Shown here: piece by piece, positions 47,930 to 60,078 of the stretch
How the letters are laid out: the number at the start of each line of letters is the position of its first letter
How positions within the stretch are numbered: position 1 is the first letter of the stretch
Assembly (NCBI GenBank): GCA_013397075.1
Contig: VWZS01007634.1
Span: 140,502 to 204,501 of the forward strand
Reading direction: 5' to 3'
Length of the DNA: 64,000 nt
Source of the DNA: Rhabdornis inornatus
Lineage: Eukaryota > Chordata > Aves > Passeriformes > Rhabdornithidae
Translations under genes and position numbers: made by a program
The notes under the pieces: generated by a model
The model's database searches: none
Told to the model about the DNA's origin: nothing
What the model saw: the letters and a program-made list of their open reading frames with translations, nothing else

Positions 47930-50900
47930 ATGTGAGCACATTAGAAATTTACAGTAAGTATTTGAAATTCATATCAAACATCTCAGACAGCAGATTTGTG
48001 TGCCTGGTCAGGAACATTTGGAGTTTGAACATCTCGCCCCTACCCTCATGTACAGGGCTGCAAAGGCCCTGAGTCATTGGTTTCTTTGCACCAAGCTAAG
48101 CACAGAAAAGTAGAAGTTGAGCATCATCTCTGTACTAACAAAATCTCCAGAAGCACTGAACCTGCCTTGAACAACTCAGGCCTTTTAAAGAAGGAAAAAA
48201 AAACCCATAAATCCACCTGAAAACTCCCTTTTGACTCCTGGCATCTCCTCCATTTTTTTGTGGCCTCCCTTGTGAAAGAAAATAAAAGAAAATTTTGCAA
48301 CGGGTAGGGTGAGGTATTTTTTGAGACCCTTCTTCGTGCTCCCAATGCACAGCCCAATTTAGAGGAGCGTTTCTTCATCTCCCCAGCTCCTCACAGCTCA
48401 CCTGTAGAGCAAGGCAGGCTCTGCAGTGCTGTAACAAGGCATTAGACAGCCAGTCAGTCACATCAGTGATCGCTGTAATGCTGCACCAGAGCTGGGCACA
48501 GCAGGGCACCTGCCAGCCCCCACAGTGTCCGACAGGGGATCAAAGGATATTAAAGGGGTGAAAATAAAATTCTCAGCCTGATCTCGTCTCCAGCTGCCTC
48601 CTCCTGCTGGTACAGACGCAGTGTCCTGAGGATGCCAGGGCTATGTCAGAGAGGGTCCCTCCAGCTGGGGCTCGGCTCTCTGGGATGTCTAAAAGCTCTC
48701 CTCTCATCAGCTCATCAGCACCCACTCCCCAGGAAGGCAAAATCAGACTGCAGGGTGTGCTGGAAGCAGGAATCTCTGTCCCTGTCCCTGCCCTTGGCCT
48801 TCTTAAGCCCTGTGATGACTGATGCTGAGATCTAGTCCAGGAGCCTGGCTATACAGGGCAAGCTGCTCTTCAGTGCTGTCCTGCTGCTCTCTCCTCTTCA
48901 TTTTGTTGTGTCCTGTCCTTCCTGTGTGATGGATACAGGGAGCAACGCCAGAGTTACCTCTTGGTTCCAGAGAAGATGCACTCTGCAGCCAATCCCTCAC
49001 AATCTAGATGAGGACAGCTTTAGAAACTGCATCAGGAGATGTTTTTATTTCTTCTTCAGCCTGAAGCCCTCGAAAAGTGTCGCCCACAGGCTTAAGCTCT
49101 TCTCAGCAAGACACAAACTAACTAAAATATATCAAAGCAGGATTCTCATATACGCCCCCAAACCTTCCAAATATCCAAAGTCTTACATTAAAACCAGCCT
49201 AACCAGCAATCTCTTGATGCCCCAAAACAGAAGGTTTTTCTGGAAGGGAAACCTTGTGTCTCTTCAAATTAGTGGACATTGAGCAGGGGTGCGTTGATAA
49301 GAGCATCTGGACTATGCCACTCAAAATGATCTAATTGTTTCTTCTGGCCCTAGAAGTCATTTATCAAAACCATGCCAACTCTACTGGGCTAGCAAAGCCT
49401 CTGCTGCAGATTTGGCAGCAAGATGCCCAGATCTACAGCAGCCATCGACACCATCATGATGGATCTGCTGAAGAAAGCTTGGCTGAAGGAGGGGTACATA
49501 TATAACAAGGAATATGGTACACGTATAAACATGTGCAGACCTCAGTAAGTGATAAATCAGTTGAGAACCCCTTAGTGTTTAGAGAAAACCAAGCTATGTT
49601 CTAGTCAATCAATCTGTTGCTGAAAATATTATTAATGCCTGGCACATAGATTTATGATGAAGGCTAGATGGATGCAAAAGAAACGTTTCTTAGTGGGAAT
49701 TTTTGATGACTGTGCTGAAATATCATTCATTTGTGAATAGAAATCTAAATACAATCATCCGGGTTATTTATCAAGGAACAGAGTCATCTTCATCTCTTAG
49801 TTTCCACCTTAAAATTCAGGATACCTGCAGGATTGTCCTGTCTCTCTTTTTGTCTTAAATGCACATAAGTTAAAAATAGGCACCTGTAAACAGCATCATG
49901 GCAGGAGCTGCACCATCATCACATCATTCCCAACACAACAGGAGGTGCTGGGCCCTGCTGGGTGCTCAGAACCTAATGGCACAAAGTCACCATGTAGGAT
50001 GTCACCTCAGTGATGTTTCCCGAGTGTCTCCATGCAGGGATGGACGCACAAGGAGGGGAAAAGTCCCTTCTGTAGGCTTGGTTAAGCACAGGGATTGTGA
50101 AGCTCAAAGGAATTAGAACAGAACATCTAGAGAAGGTCAGTAGGGAGAGCAGCTTGTACCAGTATGAGCATCTCTGGCACTGCTCATAGGTTTGTGGATG
50201 GGTGTTGAACCAACAGTGTCCAAAAGTGGTGTAAGTCCCAACTCCTCCTCATCCCAGCCTTGCTGGCCATGTTTCCACTTTGCCATCACTAGTTCCTGCC
50301 TTCCCCAGGAAGGTGCCTGAGCTGCTGTTCGACCCTGGTGTGGTCATTCCTCCTCAGCCAGCTGGGATGTCTATGGTGTGGAAGAGTCAAGCTTTGACAC
50401 TGCGGGATCTTCACCAGAAGTGCACAGGAGACCGTCAGATCCCATGGGACACTGGCTCCAGCCTTCCCAACACCTCCCTGGACATGTCTAAACATGTCTT
50501 GGATGGAACCAACATGAGATGAGTTCCTGTCTCCACAGCAGGAGGAGCTCATGGTGGGGGTAAAACCCTTCACCACAAAGAGCAGAGCAGCTCTGGGACC
50601 AGTGCTCCAGCACCAGCCTCAAGCTGAGCTCTGCCCCTCCAGCTCTCTCAGCTCTCTCACTTCCCTTTACTGCTGTTTTTGTTTTCCTTCCACCGCTCGT
50701 TTTCTCGGTCATCCATGTCTCTGTGCATCATATATCACGCCTATGTGTCCGGAGGAAAGAAAGATCCCCTCCAACCCAGCAGCCCTGTAACGGATGGACC
50801 TTCCCGATTCGCAGCGAGCTGACAGCTTGTGAGAACAACAGCTTGAATTACTGAAAGAACTTTTCCCACTGAGTTAATCTGCAATGGATGTAGGTGACCT

Positions 50901-51486
50901 TCTAAAGGCATCTATTAATCAAAAAACCAGTGCCCATTCACTGTGCTAGGCTGAGCCCTTCGGGGGAGGGGGAGATACTAATTTCCCTCTGAGATAAATC
51001 ATAATTTGACAATAATCATCTGCCCTAATCACTCCGATTCTTCCCTTTAATTATTTGTACACACAGCTCTTCCTGCCTGAGAAACACAAAGGACAACATT
51101 AAATGTGGAAATGCTGAAGGCTCCAGCCACAGCCTTAAATCCCTGTGTGGAGCAGGGCGCCCAAAAGAGCTGAGCTGAGAGGGTGCACCCTTCTTCCAAG
51201 GAGCAGGGAGCAGCCTTTCCCACTGCTTCATCCCAGGGACCAGAGCATCGAGGAGAGGGCTGCTGGAGGGGACAGCAGAAAGCAGAGAGGCTCTAGAGCT
51301 GCTAGGGGTGACACCCTCAATGCTGCACCCACTGGAAGAGGCTGACCCCCACAAAACAGTCCTGCACTGTTCCCCCTGGCAGGGCTGTGATAACAGGGAG
51401 GCTGTGGAAAGCACAGGGTTAATGTCACATCAGTGCCCCTCGGATGCTGGGAGGAAGGGCTGTGAGCTGGGGAGCCAGCAGACCGT
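47930..51486. other. No gene recognised
   Basis: AT-rich at 48.0-48.4 and 49.0-50.0 kb, GC-richer later. Frames are short and non-descript. No transposon hallmark, CpG island or exon that I can support. Confidence 0.45.
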
Positions 51487-51525
51487 GGGAGGGAGGAAGG
51501 AGGGAGGAAGGAAGGGAGGGAGGGG
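51487..51525 (+). repeat. GGGA/GGAA purine tract with G-quadruplex potential
   Basis: A pure A/G stretch of 39 bp with many runs of three or more G separated by A or GAA. Such tracts can form G-quadruplex or triplex DNA. No function is implied. Confidence 0.9.
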
Positions 51526-52640
51526 TGGTTTGGGTGGCCTTGTGCTGTGCTGATGCATTGCCTTGGCCTGGGGCTGCCGTGGGGTCTGTGCCCGGAGTGT
51601 GACCCTCACCCAGCACTGCCAGGGTGGCTCTGGCAGGCACCAGCATCCCCTGCCCAGGGAAGCTCTCAGGTGGTGCCAGAGCCAGTGCAATGCCTGGGAC
51701 GCGGCGTGGGCCAGGGCTGCACTTCTTGGCATCCCCTGCCACCTGGCCATCAAGCTGGGGGTGTGGAGCCTGGTACTTTTCCTCCTTGGAGCCACCTTGG
51801 AGCCATTGCGTCCCTAGGGCATGCTCCAGGCAGCACAATGCTGTATCCTTGGGCACCCGTGAAAGCAGAGGGGACATTGATGGGGGTCAGGTGACCATTT
51901 TGTAAAAATCTGCATCTGTGAGATAAGAGTATACATGGCAGTGGTTGTGAGAATTTTCCTGTGCCTGAAGTTGGGGCAGGCAGTGGGGTGTCCCCATTGC
52001 AGTGGGGGTACAGTGGTCCTCTGCACGTGACTGACTGAAAACTGCTCAGAAAAACTCTTTTTCAGTAGACTCATGGGATGAGGCAAACAGTGCATGCTGT
52101 CCCTGGGAAAATGGGACTCCTCCTTGTTCTCCTTGGGAAGAAATCCTCTAAAACTGGAAACAGCCAGGAAATGCTGCACAGCAGCTCCTGGGAAGTGAGA
52201 TTTCTCACTGCACCCATCTCCTCTCCCACTGGCCTGTGCCCATAGCATCTCCCATTGTTCAGGCACGGGCTGGGTGTGCTGACTCCTCACCGCCAGCCCC
52301 ATGGGACCGACAGCCTGGAGCCCAGTGACACTAGCCAGCATGGGGTCCCAAGTGCAGCAGCATCACTTCAGAAACTCACCAGCCACATTTCATCCTCTGC
52401 TTTGTAGAGCTTGGGACCAGAACCTTTTAGGATTTAAACATCTGCCCTCCCAAAAACCCAAGCTAAATAGGAGACAGCCTCCACAAGCTTCCCCAGTGCT
52501 ACTGGGATGACTTCTAGCAATTCCCGGAGCCCAGGCCACCGTGCTGTCTCACAAGCGATACCATGGACCTACAGCACCATTTGCTGGCCTAGCTTAGCAT
52601 CTACACAGCAGTGCTGCCTGTCGTGCTCGCTGTGCGCCCC
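51526..52640. other. No gene recognised
   Basis: GC-rich sequence with overlapping chance frames on both strands (51425-51894). No repeat family or exon was recognised. Confidence 0.45.
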
Positions 52641-52791
52641 GAGCAGAGCAGAGCAGAGCGGAGCAGAGAGGAGCAGAGAGGAGCAGAGAGGAGCAGAGAG
52701 GAGCAAAGGGTGGAGCAGAGTGGAGCAGAGCAGGGTGGAGCAGAGTGGAGCAGAGCAGAGTGGAGCAGAGCAGAGCAGGGCAGAGCAGAGC
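52641..52791 (+). repeat. GAGCA/GAGAG minisatellite, 5- and 10-bp units
   Basis: A 151-bp array of GAGCA, GAGCG, GAGAG and GTGGA pentamers. A regular 10-bp phase (GAGCAGAGAG) holds at 52661-52710. Because neither strand of the unit contains a stop in the relevant frames, three unrelated frames run open through it on both strands: E/Q/S/R-rich on plus, S/L/C/P-rich on minus. Those frames should not be taken as genes. Confidence 0.95.
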
Positions 52792-53564
52792 CGGGCATCG
52801 CCTGCTCTGGGCCCAGGAGAGCTGCAGTCAGTGGTGATGCCCCCATTCCCTGCAGGGGGACAGGTGATGATGGGTGGGGACACCTTTGAGGAGCTAAACC
52901 AGCAGTCCTTGTGTGCCCAGTGGCCAGCAGAGGAGTGTTCTGGGATGCCCATCCTGCTGGTGTGAGCAGAGGGGGATGAAGCTCAGCTGTGGGTCTGGGC
53001 AGCCCTGTCCTCCCCGACCTGCTCCAGCCCCGTCTTCCCTCTGTGCTTTGTCCCTTGGACAGTGCAGCACCAAAGCCCACCCTGTGGGAAAAGATCTGCT
53101 GCAGTTTCACCAGCACTGGGGGCACTGGTGCCCTCCCTTGGGACCCCACAGCTGCCCCAGAGCCCCTGTGCAGACCCTGTGCCCCACTGGCCAGCTCTGG
53201 ATCCTGCCCCACCAGCAGCTCAGACCTGCCAGACTTGGCACAGCTCAGCTCATGATCCTCCCTCGGATGGGAGGGACAGAGCGACCTTGAGCAACTGTGG
53301 AAGTAACCACATTAACATTGAGCTGGGGAGGAGCAGGCTGCTTCCCGAAAGTCTAATCCATGGGACTCCCTGCCATGAGAGCCTGGTGGTGCTGAGAGCC
53401 AAGGAAACAGAATTAAAGATTTAATACAACTGCTGAGAACTCACTGCATCCCCAAGGAAAACAGGCACAGAGCAAATACGTGCCTGGTACCTTCATTTCT
53501 TGGTTCTTGTCACAGGATGCCCTTTGGGCTGTCCAGCACTGACCAGTGAGCACTAAAGCTTGGA
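52792..53564. other. No gene recognised
   Basis: GC-rich flank of the minisatellite with chance frames. From about 53.28 kb it becomes AT-richer. No repeat or exon supported. Confidence 0.45.
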
Positions 53565-53680
53565 TTATAGTGCTTAGGGACATAGTTTAGGGATGCACCT
53601 GGTAATGCTGGGTTAAAGGTTGGACCTGATGATATTAGAAAGGTAGTCCAGCCCTAATGGTTCCATGATTCTGTGCTTAT
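53565..53680 (+). mobile_element. CR1 LINE 3' terminus
   Basis: Plus-strand CR1 end. GTGCTTAGGGACATAGTTTA is followed by TGGGTTAAAGGTTGGACCTG and ATGATATTAGAAAGG, with a degenerate terminus and tail (GGTTCCATGATTCTGTG). It is about 115 bp, strongly 5' truncated. Confidence 0.85.
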
Positions 53681-53956
53681 CTCCAGGCCAATGAGGCATC
53701 ACTGAGCATGAGCTTTCTGTACCCATTTTGCAGTGCTGTCATGCTTCCTGAGCCACGGGGGACAGCTCAAAAACACACATTCCTCTGGAGCCACTGTGGT
53801 GGCAGACCCTGAGAGTTTGGGACACTCAGTGACACTTGGCCTGTTGATGACTGAGTCCTGCCATGGGCATGAGAGATGGATGGTTCCTCACAGAGGAGAG
53901 AGCTCTGAAGTGCAGCATGGCCCAACCCAAAAACTACGGGGAGAAATCTGCCCCCA

Positions 53957-54088
53957 TATAATCATAGGATGGTTTGGGTTTGAAGGGACCTTAAAGCTCA
54001 TCTCACTCCAACCCCCTGCCATGGGCAGGGATACCACCCACTAGGCCAGATTGCTCAGAACCCCATCCAGCCTGGCCTTGGACACTAA
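53957..54088 (-). mobile_element. CR1 LINE 3' end, reverse orientation
   Basis: It begins ATAATCATAGGATGGTTTGG, then AAGGGACCTTAAAGCTCATC, CCCCTGCCATGGGCAGGGAT and CAGCCTGGCCTTGGACACTA. It is abruptly truncated after about 130 bp, directly before a tiny plus-strand CR1 terminus. Confidence 0.9.
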
Positions 54089-54093
54089 GCCAT

Positions 54094-54127
54094 ACATCAT
54101 CTTAAGTCCCTCCCAACCCCAAAACCT
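54094..54127 (+). mobile_element. Tiny CR1 3' terminus in opposite orientation
   Basis: TCATCTTAAGTCCCTCCCAA, then CCCCAAAACCTGT, is the extreme gene-sense CR1 3' end. It sits 5 bp from the truncated end of a minus-strand CR1. This suggests an inversion during integration or two independent insertions. Confidence 0.65.
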
Positions 54128-55083
54128 GTAGAGGCAGAGCTGGAGTCAGCAATGACCCATGCAGGCATTGCATGAGCAGCAGCTCCAGCTGCCCTTGCTT
54201 TGCAAAGAAATCCACCCCACCACCCTGGCTGAGCCTCTCCTCCCTGTGGGATGTGGCCATGAGTGGGATCATATGGAATGCCCAGCAAGCAGAGATGACC
54301 CTGCAGTCTCACAGCACCCACCATGCCCCTGTTACCTCCAAATCAGTTTGCCCACTACACTGGGGCCCAGTAAAGAGCCTGGGGAGAAATGGAAAGAGTC
54401 TTTGCCCCCATGGTCCAAAGATGCAAGAAACCAAACAGAATGCAAGAGGTCAGCAAACACAATGCAGCAATTAGCACAGGCAGTGGGGAGGAGAGAGCGA
54501 GACAACACAATTTATGGAGTTTGGGAGAGGGAATTCTCTATGGGCACCAATCATGCACTATAAATACCTGCAAGGTAATGACAGCAATGGAGTGAATTAT
54601 TCACCATCTCTGATGATGGGAGGGCAAGAGGCAGTGACCTGGATCTGAGAAAGGAAAGTCTGGGTGGGAGGAAGCCTGGGCAGCAGGAACAGCCTGGTGT
54701 GGGATGTGCTCCCAGGGGCAGCCTTGCTTTCTGTGCAGAGTCCATCTCTAACATGTCCTTGGCTGAGTCCACGTCAATCCCAGTGTTGGAGGGGCCAAGG
54801 CCACATCGTGTGGGTGTTCCCAGCCTGCCTGTCCCTCCTGGCACGGAGGGAGTCAGTGAAGTTTCCTGCATGTGGTGGCCCATACACAGATTCTGCTGAG
54901 TTCCCAGAGCTGTGGCTGAGCAGACAAACATCTTCCTTTGCCTGGGAGAGCCATCCACGGCCACACAGGTCAGTTTGGCATTTATGACAGCCAACAACCT
55001 GGGCAAATTAGTAGGAAGGAGAGAGAAGATCTAAGGCTTTGACTTGGAAAGAAGAACAAGGGAAAATTGCCTCCAGCAAGATC
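54128..55083. other. No gene recognised
   Basis: It contains an isolated TATAAATA (about 54558) with no exon support. The rest is mixed sequence with chance frames. Confidence 0.45.
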
Positions 55084-55435
55084 TCAGCATCACAGACTGG
55101 CTGAGGTTGGCAGGGAACTCTGAAGGTCACCTGACCCAGCCCCCTGCTCAAGCAGGACCACCCAGAGCCAGTTGCCCAGTTCCATGTCCAAACAGCTTTG
55201 AAATACCTCTGAGGATGGAGACTCCACAACTCCCTGTGCAACCTATGCCAGCCTGCTTGGTCAGCCTCAAAGGGAAAAATGTTTCCTGATATTCAGAGGG
55301 ATCTTCCTCTGTTTCCATTTGTGTCCATCACCTCTTGTTCTGTCACTGGGCACCAGTGAGAAGAACCTGGCCCCATCTTCTCTGCACTGCCTTTAGGGTT
55401 TTATACGTATGGATGAGGTCTGCCTTGAGCCTAAA
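55084..55435 (-). mobile_element. CR1 LINE 3' end, about 350 bp
   Basis: Reverse-orientation CR1 of the subtype with CACAGACTGGCTGAGGTTGG, CCCCCTGCTCAAGCAGGACC, GAGGATGGAGACTCCACAAC, CTCTTGTTCTGTCACTGGGC and GGTTTTATACGTATGGATGA. It is well aligned over its length and decayed by substitutions. The tail is reduced to CAGCATCACAGACTGG. Confidence 0.92.
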
Positions 55436-56749
55436 AGATGGAGATTTCTTGTGCACAGATGGGAAACCTCTTGCCTGCTGCTGGGGTTGTTTGTCTGCCC
55501 ATACATGTGAGTGGCTGTGCTAAAGAGAAATACCCACACTGAGGGTATGGGGAGGCCCAGAAAGGTGCTGTGCTTCCACTGATTCTCTTGGAGAGGCTGT
55601 GGTTCAGTCCTGCTCCTGCTCCCTGTTGCTTCACAGCAGCCCCAGTGGGGAGCTGTAACAGCTTTCCCAACGCCTGCTCTTTGTTCTCTCTGCTGCTGGG
55701 TGGCAGCTGACCACACGAGGAAGACAGAGGAGAGGTGGGAATAGCTCTGTCCTGGCGACCTGTGGAGGCAGCAGTGCCTCCTGCACGCTCTGGCAGCCTG
55801 GAAATGTGAAATGATCACTTATGGAGGAGGCTTGTTGCATCTGCTGGGAGACCCAGACTGATTTCTGGAGCTTTTTCTCTCTCTCTGCAGATGAGTCTGT
55901 CCTTATCTGTGTCTCACCTGGGGAACTCTTCAAGTGCTTTATCATAGCACTAGGCCTGGAAAACAGGTAAGGGTCCCCCAGGACTTTTTTGGAGGTCAGG
56001 GTGACTCTGGGGTACTCATCATCAACCACCCACCAACCTTCTCCTGGCAGGGGCAGATGCTGGAAAGCAGGAAACCAGAGAGACCAGTGGGTCAGCTTGG
56101 GTGGTTCCTGCAACCTCTCCAGGAAAAAGAAAAGAGTGCTCTGATCTCATGCTCAACACACAGAGTCACATCACGAGCCTGGATGTGCTGTCTGAACTGT
56201 GTCAGCCTCATGTGTTTCTCATCCATCACAGCCATGTGGAGAAGGTGGCATGGGCTGAAATGCCTTCTGGAGCAAAGAGCCTAAAGGACATTTGCTGGCT
56301 CTAAAACCCACAGAAACCATAAGACATGCTGTTCCCTCTTAGCTGGACAGGTGGCCACAGGCAGGGTGGCCAGCCCCAGTGTTGGGGGAGAATAGAGAAA
56401 GGAAAATCCATACTGGAAGAACATCACAGCTTTGGCAGCCCTGTGCCAGCTGCCTGGTTCGTGTCTCCCATAGAGAAGGATTGTTAAATTCCGTTTCTGG
56501 ACCCTGCAGTGGCACAGAGCTACATGACAAGAGCAGGCAAACAATGATCCTTTAGACCCTGTTTGGTTCTGTCTGGCACTGGCAGAGACACAGGATCTGT
56601 CCCAGGCACTGATTCCGTATGCAGAGGACAAGGACACGGGTCTGCTCCAGCGTGGGACATGTAGTTTTACAACCCAGAGAAAAAGAAAGAGGAAGAGCAA
56701 AGGAAGCTGCCTCCTAAATGTGAAATAAGCGGAGGCTGGCTCCAGACCC
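55436..56749. other. No gene recognised
   Basis: Mixed sequence. Several overlapping frames of 100-160 codons occur on both strands without recognisable domains. Confidence 0.45.
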
Positions 56750-57310
56750 TCAAGACAGAGCTATAAATCTGCCCAGCCCTGCTGCGAAAGCATGAGACAC
56801 CCTGCACCAGCCACATGGCGTCACAGTGTCCTTGATGTCTGTTTTCTCTGCCATCCCTCCCTTTCATCCCCGCAGCCCCGGGACACGTCCCGTCCCCGGG
56901 TGACTCCGGCTCGCCCGTCCCGCTGCTGTTTTGTGGCAGGCTCAGGTTGCATCGCCCACGGCAGTCCCGGCTGAAGGACAAGGCTTGAGGCAGGACGAGG
57001 CAGGACAAGGAGCAGCAGGACCGGCCGGGGCAGGGAATGCAGCCCCGAGGATGCTCGCCCCGGGGCTGGTGTGGGGTCATGCGGTGACAGTGCCCGTCAC
57101 GGGTCTGAGCCATGGGTGACCCATGACTGGTCACACGACCCTTGGGGACAGCTCCTGACCCTCCTCTGTTCGCTGGGCTGGAATTTTCCTGGTAAGCGGA
57201 GATGAAAGGAGGAATTCTCCGGCAGTCCCAGGAAGGGGGAGCCACGTCGGCCAATGCTCCCAACGCCCCGCGGACACCGAGACATCCCCAGAGCCACGGG
57301 CTTGCCCAGA
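56750..57310 (+). promoter_or_regulatory. CpG island with upstream TATA box, candidate promoter
   Basis: A CpG-dense block spans about 56,870-57,300. A TATA box (CTATAAATC) lies just upstream at about 56,761, and a donor-like GTAAGC sits at 57192-57197. A CpG island is usual at bird promoters. TATA plus island is less common and may be a coincidence. No coding exon on the plus strand could be tied to it. The 267-codon minus-strand frame crossing it (56667-57470) matches nothing and is attributed to GC richness. Confidence 0.35.
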
Positions 57311-58914
57311 TCCCCGGCTGCTTTAAAGGCAGCTCTGTTTTGAAGCCACAGACCGCCTCTCCCACATGGACGAGCAAGGAGACGGTCCCAAAGGCCACCC
57401 TAACCACATCCAGTTCCCGCCTGTCCCCATTTGACCGTGTCCTGGGCATCGTCTGGAAGCGAGGGAACAAAGCACAGAGGGCATAAAGCCATCGCCCTGC
57501 TCTCCCCCAGTTTGGCTCTGTGGAGCACAGGCAGAATCAGCACAGAAGCCACAAGTCTGTGCCACATTCGTCTCCTTTCTGTCCCTGCACAAGGAGCAGG
57601 GGGAAGAGAAATGTGTTCAGGCTGCAACCAATGCCAGAGCCTAAGAAAAGGATCAATTCACCCCCAGACAATTTGCAATGCAAAGGGAGCAGCTCCCCTC
57701 TTGGTTTACTGCTCCCCATGACCAAATCCATGCACAGCCCCTTTCCCACATCCTGCCTTGGGAGGAGAGCAGCTCTCCATCCCGGTGCAGACAGAATCCT
57801 GAGCCTGTCCACTCCCCCAGCTCGCAGCTGATTTAGATCCCTGGCACTGGCACCCGGTGCCCGTTCACGCCCTGGCAGCAGAGAATGAGGAGTGGTGAGG
57901 ATGAGGAGGGCACCCAGCACCTTGGCGGTGCTGCCTGTACACAGCTCAGCTCCCCATGTCTCCAAAGGCTTCTCTCCCAAGCGTGCCTGACTAATTAGTA
58001 AACGGAGCCTAAACCTTTTGGTCTCCATCGATTTTATCTTTAAACCCTGCAGACAACAATTCCTCAATCGATACCTCATTTAATTGCTGCCACCAGGCTG
58101 ACAGCTGGGCTCCTGGCTGCGCAAGCCTGCCTGTCACATGGCAGGTTGCCAGTGCCACCTTCTAATCCCAAACTGATTTATCCTCTTGCAGCTCCCCTGC
58201 TCTCCCTACCCGCCCCCCCACACTTCTGACCCTATTGCTGCCCCTCCTTCCCTGTGCAGGGGTAGAAAAAGCGTGACTGCCTGCATCTCCCCCAGGAGCA
58301 CATCCCACCCCAGTGATGATTCCCCCCCCGAGCATGGCTGTCACCAAACTCGTGTTGATGAACATTTGAGCAGCCCCCACACATTGCTGAGACCCAATTC
58401 AGCCCATTCCCAGGTGGGCACTACCACAGGGGGACACCTGGATGTCACCTGTGGTGTGTCCCAGCCAGCCCACGCTGGGGGACAGGCAGACAGGCAGCTC
58501 CTGCCCTGCACATCCCAATCCCAGACTGGCATCTGTGCATCCACAGCGAGGACTCAGCATGTGCTGGGCATGATCTGGTGGCTGCCTGCTGCTCCTGGCC
58601 AGCCCCAGGAGCTGGATGTTTATGGATGTTCTTGGTCTCCTGAAGAACAGCAGGTAACAGAGCAGGCTGTGCTATTTTGGGAGAAGCTGCCTTTGGAGTC
58701 AGGCTCTGACTTCCCAGCTCAGCACTCTTTGCTCAGGGCTGGGGGAGGCGTGGCAAAGGGACCAGGCTTCTCTGATGGGGCAATGGCCATGGGGGCTCTG
58801 TGTTTGCTCTGGCTGAGGTTTTAATCTTGCTTTGATTGTGGGTTTTTTTGTTGCAGTTTAATGATAATCCTAGGTGAGACATTTCTGTCAGCGGCAGAAT
58901 TGGGAAATAATTGC
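57311..58914. other. No gene recognised
   Basis: GC-rich to about 58.8 kb, with long chance frames on both strands (57537-58079 minus, 58186-58824 plus) lacking recognisable features. It has C-runs at 58321-58328 and nearby. Confidence 0.45.
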
Positions 58915-58940
58915 TATAACCTGATCTTAGATCAGTTATA
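58915..58940. repeat. Imperfect inverted repeat, 11-bp arms
   Basis: TATAAC(C)TGATC pairs with GATCAGTTATA around a 3-base loop, TTA, with a single bulged C. It lies in an AT-rich island within GC-rich DNA. Function unknown. Confidence 0.8.
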
Positions 58941-60073
58941 TGTTTATCATCTGCAGCTCTTGATGTCCTCTCTTGATGGGGATGCTGATTGCTCCATCCT
59001 TGTAGCCTCAGGAAACACCAGTGTGTTATTTTGGAAGGAAATAGCACTTGTAAATGAGCACATCACCAGCAACGCCACCAAAATGAAACCTCATGATTGG
59101 GATTGTGCCCCACAGCGCAAACCCTCCGCCTGTGGACTGTCCAGCAAGGGGTGGGTGCCTTCTTCCACCAGTGACATTTTGAGTGTCACCTGTCCTTGCA
59201 GCTTTGATTTGCTCCACGCCGAGGTGACCCAGAGTTGGCCTTCTCCCAGTAAGAGGAGGTTCAGGTATGTAAAATAAATCACCACCTCTCCTGCTGGCCT
59301 TAGCTGGAATCCTGATTTTGAGCCAAGTTAAAGGGACAAGGCCTTCACTGTGCAGGTGTTGAGGGGAACCCTGAGTCTCAGCCTGAGCCTGGGGGAACCC
59401 ACATTTCACCACTGTCCAGCAGGAATGTGGAAATCTTCTCCAGGGTACCATTTAAGGCCTTCACACATCAGAAATTAGGAACTAAGGCATGAGGAAAGGC
59501 AGGGGAATCTGCCAGCAGCTTCCTGGGATCAAACACAGCTCTGGGGACTGTGGATGAACTGTGGGAACACTGGGCTGGCTCAGAGGACCCCTGGCTGCTG
59601 CAAGGCACTGGTGTCTCCCCAGCAATGACAGGAGGATGTACCACATCTCACACATCTCCTCTTCCAGTTTGTTCTTCTCCTGCAGCAGCTACAGCAAGGC
59701 AGGATGTGACCCTGGGCAGAAGCCAAAATCTGCTCTTGGTGCAGGATGCTGAGGACAGAGCACAGGTCAGGCTGAAGGTAAAGGCACGTGAATTCCAGGT
59801 TTTTGGGCCAGAAACCAATTCCAGAGCCTTTCAGCCTGGACAGAACCTAGCCCATATATCCATGGCCTTACCAATGGGCTCAAACAGCATCTGTGCAAGC
59901 AAGGCTGGATCATACCAGGGTGCTACCTCAGCAGACAATCTGTCCTGCTCTCATCTCCCAGGCCACAGCTTCCCAGAGAGCCAGGGAGGGAAGGGAATGC
60001 TCAGCATTCACCAGGAGTCAAGGCCAGGGAAGCTTGAAGTGAGAGAGGAGGATTCATGTACTGTCAGCAATGA
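58941..60073. other. No gene recognised
   Basis: The plus-strand frame 58861-59277 is open for 138 codons and is more balanced than most at its start. It lacks splice or promoter evidence and changes to chance-like composition after about 80 codons. No transposon was recognised up to the LTR. Confidence 0.4.
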
Positions 60074-60078
60074 GAAGT
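60074..60078. repeat. Target-site duplication GAAGT, left copy
   Basis: GAAGT immediately before the LTR terminus TGTTTTG on the plus strand, repeated exactly at 60557-60561. Confidence 0.85.

Noticed and set aside
52569..53212. Repetitive S/L/C-rich and E/Q/S/R-rich peptides
   Set aside because: These are translations of the GAGCA minisatellite in different frames, not genes.
56667..57470. 267-codon open frame on the minus strand
   Set aside because: It crosses a CpG island where stop codons are rare by composition. It resembles no family and has no supporting signals.
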